Assembly: GCF_035474595.1 (NCBI RefSeq)
Contig: NZ_DATIND010000107.1
Span: forward strand, 62,001-126,000
Source of the DNA: Longimicrobium sp.
Lineage (GTDB): Bacteria > Gemmatimonadota > Gemmatimonadetes > Longimicrobiales > Longimicrobiaceae
DNA length: 64,000 bases
Direction of reading: 5' to 3'
Shown here: piece by piece, positions 1 through 9,199 of the stretch
Numbering within the stretch: the first letter of the stretch is position 1
Layout: every line of letters starts with the position of its first letter
The notes under the pieces: generated by a model
Database searches by the model: none
What the model saw: only the letters and a program-made list of their open reading frames with translations
Told to the model about the DNA's origin: nothing
Position numbers and translations under genes: made by a program

Positions 1-65
1 GCGTCCTGCGCCACCACGGGCACCAGGCCGCGGTCGTCGAAGCGGATGGAGTCGAGCCAGGACAT
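1..65 (-). CDS. hisI: Phosphoribosyl-AMP cyclohydrolase HisI, 5' fragment
   Basis: The gene runs off the left edge of the window; only the first 21 codons are visible. Read on the minus strand from an ATG at 65 they give MSWLD followed by SIRFDDRGLVPVVAQDA. That matches the N-terminus of HisI, which opens the pyrimidine-like ring of phosphoribosyl-AMP in histidine biosynthesis (family knowledge: W-L-D..K/R-F-D..G-L-[IV]-P-V-[IV]-x-Q-D). The catalytic metal-binding cysteines lie outside the window. It points away from otsB and from hisZ-hisG-hisD, so histidine genes are split into at least two transcription units here. A D-type repeat lies just upstream. Whether it is HisI alone or a HisIE fusion cannot be seen. 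Confidence 0.8.
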   Translation of the reverse strand, partial: MSWLDSIRFDDRGLVPVVAQD

Positions 66-74
66 CAGGAACCG

Positions 75-112
75 GGTGCGAAAGTACGAAGGTGCGAGAC
101 TGCGAAAGTGTT
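75..112. repeat. D-family short tandem repeat upstream of hisI
   Basis: Reads GTGCGAAAGTACGAAGGTGCGAG on the plus strand in two runs, imperfect copies of an AGTRCGAA unit. On the hisI coding strand this is the pyrimidine-rich form, as at the other gene starts that carry this repeat (4876, 48533, 51645). Confidence 0.6.
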
Positions 113-217
113 GGGGGATGCGGCTCCGGGGCCGATCCCCTACCTTCGGCGCGGAACGTACCGGCGGGCGCGGCGGGGGGCAACCGGCCGCGCGATCTCC
201 ATCTCCCGATTCGCTGG

Positions 218-1015
218 ATGACGATGCTTCCTCATGCGCTGGAGCGGGTCGCGGGGTGGGCCGAGGCGTGGCGCCGCACCGGCAGGCTGGTGCTGCTGCT
301 GGACTTCGACGGCACGCTGGCGCCGATCGTGGACCGCCCCGAGCTGGCGGCGATGCCGGACTTCACGCGCCGCGCGCTGGAGCGGCTGATGGCCATGCCG
401 GGCGTGGAGGTGGCCGTGGTCAGCGGGCGCGGGGAGGCGGACGTGCGCGAGCGTGCGGCCATCCCCGGCATCGCCTACGCGGGAAACCACGGCATGGAGA
501 TCCACGGCCCGGGGATCGACCGCATCCACCCCGAAGCGGCCGCCGCTCGCCCGGTTCTGGAGCGCGCCGCCCGCGAGCTGCGCGACGCCATCGCCGGCAT
601 CCCCGGCGCATTCGTGGAGGACAAGGAGCTGACGCTGTCGGTGCACTTCCGCCTGGCCCCGCGCGAGCGGCTGGGGGAGCTGCACGAGATCATCCGCCGC
701 GTGGTGGACCCCCTCCCCGGCGTGCACCTGACGGAAGGAAAGCAGGTGATCGAGGTGCGGCCGAACGTGGATTGGAACAAGGGAAAGGCTGTGCTTTTCC
801 TGCTGGAGCAGATGCACCCCCCCGCCGGCGCGCCCGTCCTCTACTTCGGCGACGACCGCACCGACGAGGATGCCTTCCGCGCCTTGCGAGACGCCGATGC
901 CGGCGAGGGCGTCCTCATCGCCGAGCAGGTGCCGGAAGAGAGCGCCGCGTCGTCGTATCTCCACGCGCCAGCGGAGGTTGGGGAGGTGTTCGCGCGGCTG
1001 GCGGAGGCGGGATGA
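218..1015 (+). CDS. otsB: Trehalose-6-phosphate phosphatase (OtsB-type HAD hydrolase)
   Basis: Dephosphorylates trehalose-6-phosphate to trehalose, the second step of the OtsA-OtsB route, in the cytoplasm. The protein is about 265 residues, the usual OtsB length. HAD motif I is DFDGTLAP near residue 30, with both catalytic aspartates. GNHGMEIHGP follows in the cap region. HAD motif III/IV is GDDRTDEDAF, with the Mg-binding acidic residues. The start is ATG 218 or ATG 224 (MTMLPHALE or MLPHALE); reading further upstream in the same frame gives unrelated residues with no fold, so those starts are rejected. No otsA is seen in the window, so it is a stand-alone unit. A repeat doublet lies directly downstream. 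Substrate is inferred from family; related sugar phosphatases are a minor alternative. Confidence 0.85.
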   Translation: MTMLPHALERVAGWAEAWRRTGRLVLLLDFDGTLAPIVDRPELAAMPDFTRRALERLMAMPGVEVAVVSGRGEADVRERAAIPGIAYAGNHGMEIHGPGIDRIHPEAAAARPVLERAARELRDAIAGIPGAFVEDKELTLSVHFRLAPRERLGELHEIIRRVVDPLPGVHLTEGKQVIEVRPNVDWNKGKAVLFLLEQMHPPAGAPVLYFGDDRTDEDAFRALRDADAGEGVLIAEQVPEESAASSYLHAPAEVGEVFARLAEAG

Positions 1016-1025
1016 TCCCCGGCAA

Positions 1026-1223
1026 CCCCCAATGGAATTGGGGGGCTACAAAAGCACAAAGTCCCTGCGGGACTGCTGGGCAGCATTGGTGTGCGGGGGA
1101 TGGCTTGGCTCGGGCCTTGGTGTTCTTGCGATCTGGATGCAGAGATGCTTCCCCCTAGCGGGGATGCCCGCCAGCAGTCGCGCAGCGACTTTGTGCGGTT
1201 GTAGCCCCCCAATTCATTGGGGG
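1026..1223. repeat. H-family repeat, inverted doublet
   Basis: Two copies of a hairpin-link-hairpin unit in inverted orientation. The left unit is a CCCCAAT/ATTGGGG palindrome, then GGCTACAAAAGCACAA, then AGTCCC-TGC-GGGACT. The right unit (about 1172-1223) is the reverse: AGTCGC-GCA-GCGACT, TTGTGCGGTTGTAGCC, then CCCCAAT-TC-ATTGGGG. The second stem differs between the two units but stays palindromic. It fills most of the gap between otsB and the next gene. Confidence 0.75.
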
Positions 1224-1262
1224 TAAGCGAGGTGGCATGCACCGGACGGGGGATAAACACAC

Positions 1263-1290
1263 CGCGGGGGCCCCGGTTGGGGCCCCCGCG
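1263..1290 (-). terminator. Strong GC hairpin after the small membrane protein gene
   Basis: A perfect 12-bp stem (CGCGGGGGCCCC / GGGGCCCCCGCG) with a GGTT loop. It lies about 30 bases past the stop of the minus-strand gene at 1319. The following strand is only weakly T-rich. Confidence 0.7.
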
Positions 1291-1318
1291 AGTGTCTGCT
1301 GATCGGTCCGGCCCGTGC

Positions 1319-1480
1319 TTACGCGACGGGGCGGCGGCCGGCGATGATGCGCCAGGCGATCACGATCACGGCGATGATCAGCAGGATCCAGGCAACGCTC
1401 TTCAGCGCCGCGATCACGCCGCCGACGCCAAGCAGGCCGAGCAGCAGCAGCACGATGGCGATGATCAGGATGATGTCCAC
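1319..1480 (-). CDS. Small membrane protein, 53 aa, DUF1328-like
   Basis: A 53-residue, almost wholly hydrophobic protein: MDIILIIAIVLLLLGLLG, a glycine-rich turn, then AALKSVAWILLIIAVIVIAW and a basic tail RRPVA. It has two predicted transmembrane helices and resembles short stress-related inner-membrane proteins of the DUF1328/YtjA type; this is a shape match only, not a firm family call. The start is GTG at 1480 with GAGGGGAGGCACTT just before it, a good ribosome site. It is transcribed away from hisZ, with which it shares the 1481-1632 gap, and ends in a strong hairpin. Function unknown. Confidence 0.7.
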   Translation of the reverse strand: MDIILIIAIVLLLLGLLGVGGVIAALKSVAWILLIIAVIVIAWRIIAGRRPVA

Positions 1481-1632
1481 AAGTGCCTCCCCTCAAGGGT
1501 GAATTCGGGTACTGCACCTTCTCGCCGGGGGATAAAGCAAGCGTTGTGCCGAAACCGTAAATTCGGTGCCGATCCGGATTTGCGCCGAACCCGCGTTGCC
1601 CCCTCCGCGGGGCGCCGATATCTTCCGCCGCC

Positions 1633-2616
1633 ATGCCGACTTCCCTTCTCGCCCAGGTGCCGCCGGGCTCGCTGGATCTGCTCGCCGGCGACGTGCGCCG
1701 CCGCCGCCACGTGCAGCGCGAGTGGTTCGCGCTGGCCGAGGCACACGGCTACCAGGAGGTCATCCCCCCGACCTTCGAGTACGAGGAGGTGTTCACCCGC
1801 AGCGCCGGCCCCGAGCTGGCGTCGCGGCTGATCCGCTTCGTGGACCGCGACGGGCGCCTGGTGGCACTCCGCGCGGACTTCACCTCGGCGATCGCCCGCG
1901 TGGTCGCCACGCGGCTGGCGGACGCGCCGCTCCCGCTGCGGCTGGCGTATGCGGGGAAGGTGTACCGCCAGGAGCCCGAGGCCGTCGGACGGCGGCGCGA
2001 GATCTTCCAGCTGGGCGCGGAGCTGATCGGCGACCCGTCGCCCGAGGCGGACGTGGAGGCACTGCGGCTGGTGATCCTGCAGATGCGCGCGCTGGGGCTG
2101 GGCGAGTTCCAGATCAACCTGGGCGACATCCGCTTCGTGCGGCCGCTGCTGAACGGGCTGCCGCCGGAGCAGGCCGAGGCGCTTCGCATCGCCATCGACC
2201 GCAAGGACCGCGCGGCGCTGGCCGCCAGCGCGCGGGAGATGGGCGCGCCCGCCGCGGTCGCCCGCGCGCTGGTGGAGCTCCCCGAGCTGATCGGCCGCGG
2301 CGAGGTGCTCGCCCGCGCGGGCGCGCTGGCATCGGGCCCGGAGGCGGAGGACGCGATCGAGCGCCTGCGCCGCGTGGACGCGCTGCTGGCGGACGACGAG
2401 CGGCGCCACGTCGTCTACGACCTGGGCGAGATCCGCGGGCTGGGCTACTACTCGGGGATCCAGTTCGAGGTGTTCGTGGCGGGCGTCGGCCGCGCGGTGG
2501 GGTACGGGGGGCGGTACGACGGGCTGCTCGCGCTTTACGGCGCCGACCGCCCGGCCGTGGGCTTCGCGCTGGAGACGGACGCGCTGGCGGATTTGCTGGC
2601 CGTGGAGCCGTCGTGA
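1633..2616 (+). CDS. hisZ: ATP phosphoribosyltransferase regulatory subunit HisZ
   Basis: A 327-residue HisRS-like protein that lacks tRNA-charging function and forms an octamer with short HisG, giving it activity and histidine feedback control (family knowledge). Class II synthetase core motifs are visible: LRADFTSAIARVVATRLAD near residue 80, YAGKVYRQEP near 110, GLGYYSGIQFEVF near 275 and VGYGGRYDGLLA near 300. There is no C-terminal anticodon-binding domain, which separates it from HisS. The ATG at 1633 is used; there is no clear Shine-Dalgarno. Its stop overlaps the hisG start by four bases (GTGA), so translation is likely coupled. The pairing with a short HisG is decisive for the HisZ call. 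Confidence 0.92.
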   Translation: MPTSLLAQVPPGSLDLLAGDVRRRRHVQREWFALAEAHGYQEVIPPTFEYEEVFTRSAGPELASRLIRFVDRDGRLVALRADFTSAIARVVATRLADAPLPLRLAYAGKVYRQEPEAVGRRREIFQLGAELIGDPSPEADVEALRLVILQMRALGLGEFQINLGDIRFVRPLLNGLPPEQAEALRIAIDRKDRAALAASAREMGAPAAVARALVELPELIGRGEVLARAGALASGPEAEDAIERLRRVDALLADDERRHVVYDLGEIRGLGYYSGIQFEVFVAGVGRAVGYGGRYDGLLALYGADRPAVGFALETDALADLLAVEPS

Positions 2617-3266
2617 GCCGCGCGCTCCGCATCGCCCTGCCGAAGGGGCGGATGATGGACGAGGCGCTGCGGCTGTTCGAGGCGATGGGATCTCCCGTCG
2701 ACCCCGCCGCCCGCGACTCCCGCCGCCTGATCCTTCCCTCCGCCGACGCGCGCTTCGAGTTCCTGCCGGTGAAGAGCGGCGACGTGCCTGTCTACGTGGA
2801 ATCGGGCGTCGCGGACGCGGGGGTGGCGGGGCAGGACGTGCTGGAGGAGGCGCAGCCGGACGTGCTGCGCCCGCTGGACCTGGGGTTCGGCGGATGCCGG
2901 CTCTGCGTGGCGGCGCCGGAGGGCGCGCCGTATCCGCGCATCGCGGGGGGCGGCATTCCGCGCGTGGCCACCAAGTACGTGGAGAGCGCGCGCCGCTTCT
3001 TCGCCGCGCGGGGAACGCAGGTGGAGCTGATCCGCATCTCCGGCTCGGTGGAGCTGGCGCCGCTGCTGGGATTGTCGGACTGGATCGTGGACCTGGTGCA
3101 GACCGGGCGCACGCTGGCCGAGAACGGGCTGGTGGTGGTGGACGACGTATCCTCATCCACCGCCCGCCTGATCGTGAACCGCGCCAGCCACAAGCTGCGC
3201 CTGGACGAGCACCAGCGGCTGATCGCGGACCTGGCGTCGGCGCTGGAGCGGGGAGCCGGATCGTAG
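2613..3266 (+). CDS. hisG: ATP phosphoribosyltransferase catalytic subunit, short form
   Basis: First committed step of histidine synthesis: ATP plus PRPP to phosphoribosyl-ATP. The GTG at 2613 overlaps the hisZ stop and gives a 217-residue protein starting MSRALRIALPKGRMMDEAL, the standard HisG N-terminus (IALPKGR binds substrate). VESGVADAGVAGQDVL and DLVQTGRTLAENGL (PRPP loop region) follow. Length and the absence of the C-terminal ~80-residue ACT-like domain mark it as HisG-short, which needs HisZ. An in-frame upstream extension reads through hisZ DNA and is not real. hisD follows after a 198-base gap that contains an H-family repeat. Confidence 0.94.
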   Translation: MSRALRIALPKGRMMDEALRLFEAMGSPVDPAARDSRRLILPSADARFEFLPVKSGDVPVYVESGVADAGVAGQDVLEEAQPDVLRPLDLGFGGCRLCVAAPEGAPYPRIAGGGIPRVATKYVESARRFFAARGTQVELIRISGSVELAPLLGLSDWIVDLVQTGRTLAENGLVVVDDVSSSTARLIVNRASHKLRLDEHQRLIADLASALERGAGS

Positions 3267-3310
3267 CCGGGGCCGGGCGCGATGAATGGATTTGTCGCCC
3301 GCCCGGGCTG

Positions 3311-3364
3311 GGAAGGGCGAATGAATTCGCGGCAACAACGGCCCGAAGTCCGCCTTCGCGGACT
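3311..3364. repeat. H-family repeat, single unit (between hisG and hisD)
   Basis: First stem GCGAAT-GAATTCGC, link GGCAACAACGGCCCGA, second stem AGTCCGC-CTTC-GCGGACT. It is essentially identical to the copy at 4781-4834, so hisD is flanked by direct copies about 1.4 kb apart. Confidence 0.75.
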
Positions 3365-3464
3365 GCTGTCCAGCATCCTGCCGGCACACGGGCATCTGCG
3401 CATGCGTCGGGGGATGTAGGGTGTGACGAGAGCCCCCGGCGGGCTGCGGAATAGAGAGGGAGCA

Positions 3465-4766
3465 GTGCTGAACATCCGGATGATTCGCTCCGCGCCGCCG
3501 TTCGCGGAGCTGCGGGAGATGGCGGCCGCGGCGTCGACCGACGATCCGCAGCTGCGCGAGGCGGTGGCGCGCATCGTGGGCGACGTGGCCGCGCGCGGCG
3601 ATGCGGCGCTGGTGGAGTACACGCGGCGCTTCGACAACCTGGAGGTGGCGACCGGCGCGGAGCTGCGCATCGGCGCGGACGAGCTGGAGCGCGCCGCCGC
3701 CTTCATCGATCCCGAGCTGCTGGCGTCGCTCGGGCGCGCGGCGGAGAACGTGCGCCGCTTCCACGAGCGCCAGCGCGAGCACGGCTTCGTGGACTGGCTG
3801 CCGGACGGCTCGCTCCTGGGCCAGCGCATCACCCCGCTGCGCCGCGTGGGGATCTACGTTCCCGGCGGCCGGGCGGCGTATCCGTCGTCGGTGCTGATGA
3901 ACGCCATCCCCGCCGCGGTCGCGGGGGTGGACGAGATCGCGATGGTGTCGCCGACGCCGGGGGGCGAGGCATCTCCCGTGGTCCTTGCCGCCGCGCACGT
4001 GGCGGGGGTGACGGAGGTGCTGCGCATCGGCGGGGCGCAGGCGGTCGCGGCGCTGGCGCACGGCACCGAGACGATCGGGCGCGTGGACAAGATCGTGGGG
4101 CCCGGCAACAAGTGGGTGGCCGAGGCCAAGCGCCAGGTGTTCGGCCTGGTGGACATCGACATGATCGCGGGGCCGTCGGAGATCCTGGTGATCGCGGACG
4201 AGTGGGCGAACCCCACGCACGTGGCCGCGGACCTGATCGGGCAGGCGGAGCACGACCCCGACGCCATCGCCTGGCTGGTGACGAGCTGCCCGTCGCTCCC
4301 CGAGGCGGTCGTCGCCGAGCTCGACCGGCTGCTGGAGCGCAACCCGCGGCGCGACGTGGCCCGCGCGGCGCTGGAGGCGAACGGCGCCATCGTCGTCGTC
4401 ACCTCGCTCGCCGACGCGGCGGCCGTGGCCGACCTGCGCGCGCCGGAGCACCTGGAGCTGCTGGTGGCCGAGCCGCTGGCGCTGGCGGGGCGTATCCGCA
4501 ATGCCGGCGCGATCTTCCTGGGCGCGCACTCGCCCGAGCCGATGGGCGACTACTTCGCCGGGCCCAACCACGTGCTGCCGACGGGCGGAACGGCGCGCTT
4601 CGCCAGCCCGCTGGGCGTGTACGACTTCGTGAAGCGCACCAGCCTGATCGGCTACTCGCCCGAGCGCCTGCGCGCGCACGCGGCCGACGTCATCCGCCTG
4701 GCCGAGGCCGAGGGGCTGCACGGCCACGCCGAAGCCGTCCGCGTGCGGCTGAGCGGGGAATCGTAG
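3465..4766 (+). CDS. hisD: Histidinol dehydrogenase
   Basis: Zinc enzyme that oxidises L-histidinol to L-histidine in two NAD-linked steps, the last two reactions of the pathway. About 433 residues, the usual length. Family motifs seen: GRAAYPSSVLMNAIPA, GGAQAVAALAHGT, VDKIVGPGNKWVAEAK, DMIAGPSEILVIAD, LIGQAEHDPDA (catalytic His and a metal ligand) and HVLPTGGTARFASPLGVYDF. GTG 3465 is chosen because GAGAGGG lies seven bases upstream; an in-frame start at 3423 would add 14 unrelated residues. It follows hisZ-hisG in the same direction, probably in the same operon, although a repeat with two hairpins sits in the gap. Confidence 0.93.
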   Translation: MLNIRMIRSAPPFAELREMAAAASTDDPQLREAVARIVGDVAARGDAALVEYTRRFDNLEVATGAELRIGADELERAAAFIDPELLASLGRAAENVRRFHERQREHGFVDWLPDGSLLGQRITPLRRVGIYVPGGRAAYPSSVLMNAIPAAVAGVDEIAMVSPTPGGEASPVVLAAAHVAGVTEVLRIGGAQAVAALAHGTETIGRVDKIVGPGNKWVAEAKRQVFGLVDIDMIAGPSEILVIADEWANPTHVAADLIGQAEHDPDAIAWLVTSCPSLPEAVVAELDRLLERNPRRDVARAALEANGAIVVVTSLADAAAVADLRAPEHLELLVAEPLALAGRIRNAGAIFLGAHSPEPMGDYFAGPNHVLPTGGTARFASPLGVYDFVKRTSLIGYSPERLRAHAADVIRLAEAEGLHGHAEAVRVRLSGES

Positions 4767-4780
4767 CGCCGAATCCTCCC

Positions 4781-4834
4781 GGAAGGGCGAATGAATTCGC
4801 GGCAACAACGGCCCGAAGTCCGCCTTCGCGGACT
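4781..4834. repeat. H-family repeat, single unit (after hisD)
   Basis: Same sequence and orientation as 3311-3364: GCGAATGAATTCGC stem, GGCAACAACGG link, AGTCCGC-CTTC-GCGGACT stem. May act as a 3' stabilising or termination structure for hisD. Confidence 0.75.
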
Positions 4835-4875
4835 CCCGGTGCGGGCATCGGCGCGCTCGGCGAGCCGTTGGGCGG

Positions 4876-4912
4876 TTTCGTACTTCCGTACTCTCGTACT
4901 TTCGTACTTCTA
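4876..4912. repeat. D-family short tandem repeat before the DUF6941-like gene
   Basis: Four copies of TTCGTACTYCCG/TCTCGTACT run up to about 15 bases before the start codon at 4928. Pyrimidine-rich strand is the coding strand. Confidence 0.65.
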
Positions 4913-4927
4913 CCTGAACTCTCGCAC

Positions 4928-5332
4928 ATGAAGATTCTCTACGCCCTCCTCTGCGAATCCGCCCAGGAGCGCCCCGACGGAAGACTCGATGTCCACGGCG
5001 TGTTCCACCAGCTGTACGCGCCCGGCTTTCCCGCGCAGCAGGAGCGGATGACGTTCGCCGTCGCGCTGGAGTGGGAGGCGCACGAGCGCGGCCGCATCGA
5101 GTTCTCCATCGAGCTGGTCGATCCGGCGCGCAGCCCCGTGCTCAGCATCACCGGCCACACCGAGGTGGCGGAGCAGCAGCCCATGCAGGGCCCGCCGCAG
5201 ACGCGCGTGGTGATGCCGCTGGACAACGTCGTCTTCCCCGCCGAGGGCACCTACGCCTTCGAGCTGGTGGTGGACGGCGAGCGCCAGCGCCTGACCCCGC
5301 TGCACCTGCTGAAGGACACGGCGATGAACTGA
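4928..5332 (+). CDS. Conserved hypothetical, DUF6941-like
   Basis: 134 residues beginning MKILYALLCESAQERPDGRL, then DVHGVFHQLYAPGFPAQQE. A mixed alpha/beta soluble protein with a beta-rich middle (FSIELVDPARSPVLSITG) and a C-terminal strand pattern (YAFELVVDGERQRLTPLHL). The opening 'MK-[IV]-L-Y-A-x-L-C-[ED]' and the overall plan match a family of unknown function labelled DUF6941; recalled, not checked. No signal peptide. Start ATG 4928 is the only in-frame methionine that begins the conserved core. No operon partner; regulation unknown apart from the D repeat in its leader. Confidence 0.7.
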   Translation: MKILYALLCESAQERPDGRLDVHGVFHQLYAPGFPAQQERMTFAVALEWEAHERGRIEFSIELVDPARSPVLSITGHTEVAEQQPMQGPPQTRVVMPLDNVVFPAEGTYAFELVVDGERQRLTPLHLLKDTAMN

Positions 5333-5418
5333 GCGGGTCGATGGAGACGGGTGTCAGTTCCGGGCGGATCGGGGCGTTCTACGGGTGACCGCAGCCACGA
5401 CCCACCGCCCGCCGGGAG

Positions 5419-6003
5419 ATGCCGATGATCCAGATGCTCCGTTCGCGCTTTACCGCCGTTCTCGCCGCCGCCGGGCTCGTGGCGGCGTCCGCCTCGTGCG
5501 CGGAGACGTTCATCCCGCGGCTGGAGCCCGGGAGCGCGCTGTTCGAGGTGGAGTACACGAACGCCGCGTGGGGCAGGCGGTGGAACGGGTTCTACGTCGA
5601 CGCGCAGGACCGCGTCTATTCGTACGACCTGGGCGACGCCCGGTTCGACCTCGAGGGGAGCGGCGACGAGTTCACGGCCGCCGAGCTGGCGGCGAAGTAC
5701 GCGCACGACGCGAAGCTCGTCACCACGCTCGCGCCCGGCGAGGCGCTGGCGCGGTACGATGGCGTGCGCGCGGTGCTGACCACCCCGCTCACCGCGCCGC
5801 GGGGCATGTGCGCCGACGCGGGGACGCTGCGCTTCAGCGCGCTGGTCTACGACGCGCGCACCGACACCTACCATCGCGTCCTCCTGCACCAGAGCGGCGA
5901 CGTGGCGCAGGCCAACCTCTCTCCCGTGGCGCTCAACCTGTATCACTGGCTCAGTGGCGTCACCGGCACAAGCTCCGGCGCCTGCGACCCGTTCGACGCC
6001 TGA
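5419..6003 (+). CDS. Putative lipoprotein of unknown function
   Basis: About 194 residues. The N-terminus has arginines, a hydrophobic stretch FTAVLAAAGLVAASAS and then a Cys (ASASC at residue 27), consistent with a lipobox. So the protein is probably exported and lipid-anchored. The mature part has many aromatic and acidic residues (ALFEVEYTNAAWGRRWNGFY, RVYSYDLGDARFDLEGSG) and two further cysteines near the end and middle (RGMCADAG, SGACDPFDA) that could form a disulfide. I do not recognise a family. Starts at 5419 or 5425 are both possible; GGGAG precedes them. A long hairpin follows the stop. Confidence 0.65.
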   Translation: MPMIQMLRSRFTAVLAAAGLVAASASCAETFIPRLEPGSALFEVEYTNAAWGRRWNGFYVDAQDRVYSYDLGDARFDLEGSGDEFTAAELAAKYAHDAKLVTTLAPGEALARYDGVRAVLTTPLTAPRGMCADAGTLRFSALVYDARTDTYHRVLLHQSGDVAQANLSPVALNLYHWLSGVTGTSSGACDPFDA

Positions 6004-6017
6004 CCGGAACGGGGGAT

Positions 6018-6064
6018 GGAGATGCGAAGGGCCGCGCGTGCAGCGCGGCTCTTCGCGCATCTCC
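6018..6064 (+). terminator. Hairpin after the 5419 lipoprotein gene
   Basis: Outer stem GGAGATGCGAAG pairs with CTTCGCGCATCTCC, enclosing an inner GCCGCGC/GCGCGGC hairpin. It begins 15 bases after the stop codon. Confidence 0.6.
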
Positions 6065-6132
6065 GGACGGGGTGCGCTCCTTGCGGCGCAATCCGCCGAG
6101 GATCGAGAAACCCGTGACGAGGAGATGAAGCG

Positions 6133-6354
6133 ATGTCCATGATGGACGAGCTCGTAGGCCAGATCAGCCAGCGCACCGGCATCCCCGCCGACAAGGCGCA
6201 GGAGGCGGCCCGCACCGCCGTGGAGTTCCTGGATTCGCGCCTCCCCGCGCCGATCGGCGGCAACCTCGCCAAGATCGTGCAGGGCGGCGGCGGCGGGATG
6301 CCGGACCTCGGCGGCCTCGCGGGCGGCCTCGGCGGGATGTTCGGGGGGAAGTAG
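6133..6354 (+). CDS. Small protein, 73 aa, DUF2267-like with glycine-rich tail
   Basis: Starts MSMMDELVGQISQRTGIP, continues with ADKAQEAARTAVEFLDSRLP (an amphipathic helical region typical of DUF2267-type small proteins) and ends in a Gly/Met repeat tail (GGLAGGLGGMFGGK). Soluble, no signal. GAGGAGATGAAGCG just before ATG 6133 is a strong ribosome site. Followed immediately by a terminator. Function unknown; similar short proteins are common in soil and freshwater bacteria (family knowledge, unverified). Confidence 0.7.
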   Translation: MSMMDELVGQISQRTGIPADKAQEAARTAVEFLDSRLPAPIGGNLAKIVQGGGGGMPDLGGLAGGLGGMFGGK

Positions 6355-6366
6355 ATCGAAATCAGA

Positions 6367-6399
6367 AGGGCCGGCGCCGATGGGGTGCCGGCCCTCTTT
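6367..6399 (+). terminator. Rho-independent terminator after the 73-aa gene
   Basis: AGGGCCGGC...GCCGGCCCT stem closing a short loop, followed by CTTTCC, 12 bases after the stop at 6354. Confidence 0.8.
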
Positions 6400-6435
6400 C
6401 CTCGTTCGATGCGCTTCCCAGGGCACGCCCGGAGA

Positions 6436-6848
6436 GACGTCATCCTGAGTCGAACACCGCGCTGTGCGGGACCACGATGGATGAAAGGGAGGCGTCCTCC
6501 GGAGCCGGGCTTTCGACCCGAACAGCCTCGCGCAGTTTGCGAGGCTTCCCGTAGTTGTTGCTGCGACTTCAGTCGCCGGTGACCGGCTGCGCCCGGAACT
6601 TTCCATTCAGGCCGGCCACACCGCAATCGGCCGCATGATGAATACTCTGCAGGCCGAAGGATCTGTAGCCCGCCAAGCACGTCAACAGAGGATGCATACC
6701 GAGGTTCGTTCCCGCAGCGTGTCGACACGCATGCGAACGAAGCGCAGGTGTGATTCGCAGAGTGACGGGTGAGACAGGCGATAGATCCTTCGGCCTGCGA
6801 GCATTTGCGTGGGGACAGCTACCGTGTGGCCGGCCTCAGGATGACGTC
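6436..6848. repeat. A-family repeat, doublet with an H unit nested inside
   Basis: Left terminus GACGTCATCCTGAG at 6436; internal GCAGGCCGAAGGATCTGTAG near 6650; inverted copy ATAGATCCTTCGGCCTGC near 6782; right terminus GGCCGGCCTCAGGATGACGTC ending at 6848. It is about 180 bases longer than other doublets. The extra part contains an H-type unit at 6525-6576 (GCCTCGC-GCAGTTT-GCGAGGC, GTAGTTGTTGC, GCGACTTCAGTCGC). Apart from these repeats I see no gene in 6400-6886. Confidence 0.7.
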
Positions 6849-6886
6849 GGGGCGGGGACGAACCGGGCGAGAGGTCCATCGTCCTG

Positions 6887-7974
6887 TCACACCGCGTACA
6901 GCGCGCGGTCCAGCAGGCGGACGAACGTCGCGGTCTCGCGGAACCAGTGGATGGGGTGCAGCCAGGCGCCGGTGGAGTGCGCGAACAGGCCGGTGATGGT
7001 GGCGGGCGCGGCGACGTGCGGCGGAAGCATGGAAACCAGCCGCAGCGTTTCGGTGAAGGGGATCAGGCGGTCCTGCCGGCCGTGGCTCAGCACCACCTTT
7101 GCATGGAGATTCGGGAGATGCGGGCGCGGATCCAGCCCCGGGTCGTGCTCCAGCGCCGCCGCGGTGAAGCGCGCCGCCAGCTCCCCCGCCGCCTCGACGT
7201 CCACCGCGACGTCCGTCTTCGGCGCGATGGTCCGCCACACGCGCCGCTCCTCGGGCGTGAAGCCGCGCGAGAGCTCGTCCTTCATGGCGTCGTAGTGCGG
7301 GCCCCACGCCCACTCGCCGCGGCGGCCGCACTCCACCGCCAGGGCCAGCGCGGCGTCGGCCAGCCGTCCCATCTCCCGATATTCGTCCAGCAGCGTCAGG
7401 TAGTTGCCGACCACGATCCAGCGGCCGTACGGGTCGGGGTCGAGGGTGTACTCATCCCCCCGCCACTCGTGGCGGCCGGTGAACAGGCAGCGCAGCATCC
7501 GCCCCAGGTCGCAGTATCCCCCGAAGCCCACCACCGCCTTCAGGTGCCCGCGCATGGCCTCGTCCGCCGATGCCATCAGCACCTGCGTGGCGCCGAAGGA
7601 GAAGCCGATGGCGCCCACGCCGCCCGGCCGCACCTCGCGCATCCCGTCCAGGTGCAGCACGCCCGCCTCCACCGTGGCGCGCGCGGCCTCCACGTCCAGC
7701 CGCAGCTCGCGCCACGCGGGGACGTCGGGGACCAGGACGACGGCGCCGGACGCGGCCAGCGAGCGGACGAAGCGCAGCATGGAGACGTGCCGGCGGCCGG
7801 GGACGGTGAGGCCGTGCAGCACCACCCATCCCGGCGCGGGGTGATCTCGTTGTCCGGGCGGGAGATACAGCGTCGCCTCGCGCTCCTCGCCGGCGACGCG
7901 CACGGTCGTCTCCACCTCGCGGACGCCGCGCGCGCCGGCGACCCACGCGCGCAGGAACTTCGCGGTTCGCGCCT

Positions 7975-7978
<4 letters not shown>
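6887..7978 (-). CDS. Alpha/beta hydrolase, dienelactone-hydrolase-like
   Basis: A 363-residue cytoplasmic serine hydrolase candidate. Visible: WVVLHGLTVPG (oxyanion-hole HG), AIGFSFGATQVLMAS (nucleophile elbow G-F-S-F-G), and SHGRQDRLIPFTET (acid Asp); ITGLFAHSTGAWLHP may supply the catalytic His. Substrate unknown. ATG 7978 overlaps the pyrD stop (ATGA), so the two are likely co-transcribed and translationally coupled; an upstream in-frame extension lies inside pyrD and is rejected. The N-terminus is soluble, with no signal. The link with pyrimidine synthesis is only positional. Confidence 0.75.
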
Positions 7979-9075
<1,097 letters not shown>

Positions 9076-9100
9076 CGGCGCGGGGGCGGCGGGCGTACGC

Positions 9101-9130
9101 AGGCCCGGACCGCGCGTTGCGGTCCGGGCC
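9101..9130 (-). terminator. Hairpin between the DUF2235 gene and pyrD
   Basis: GGCCCGGACCGC-GCGTT-GCGGTCCGGGCC, a perfect 12-bp stem lying 70 bases beyond the minus-strand stop at 9200. Separates that gene from pyrD. Confidence 0.8.
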
Positions 9131-9199
9131 GTCTGTCATCCGCCGAAGCTAGATGCGGCGCGCGGCGGCGGCAAGCGAGGGCCGCGTGCGTCTCGGTGG

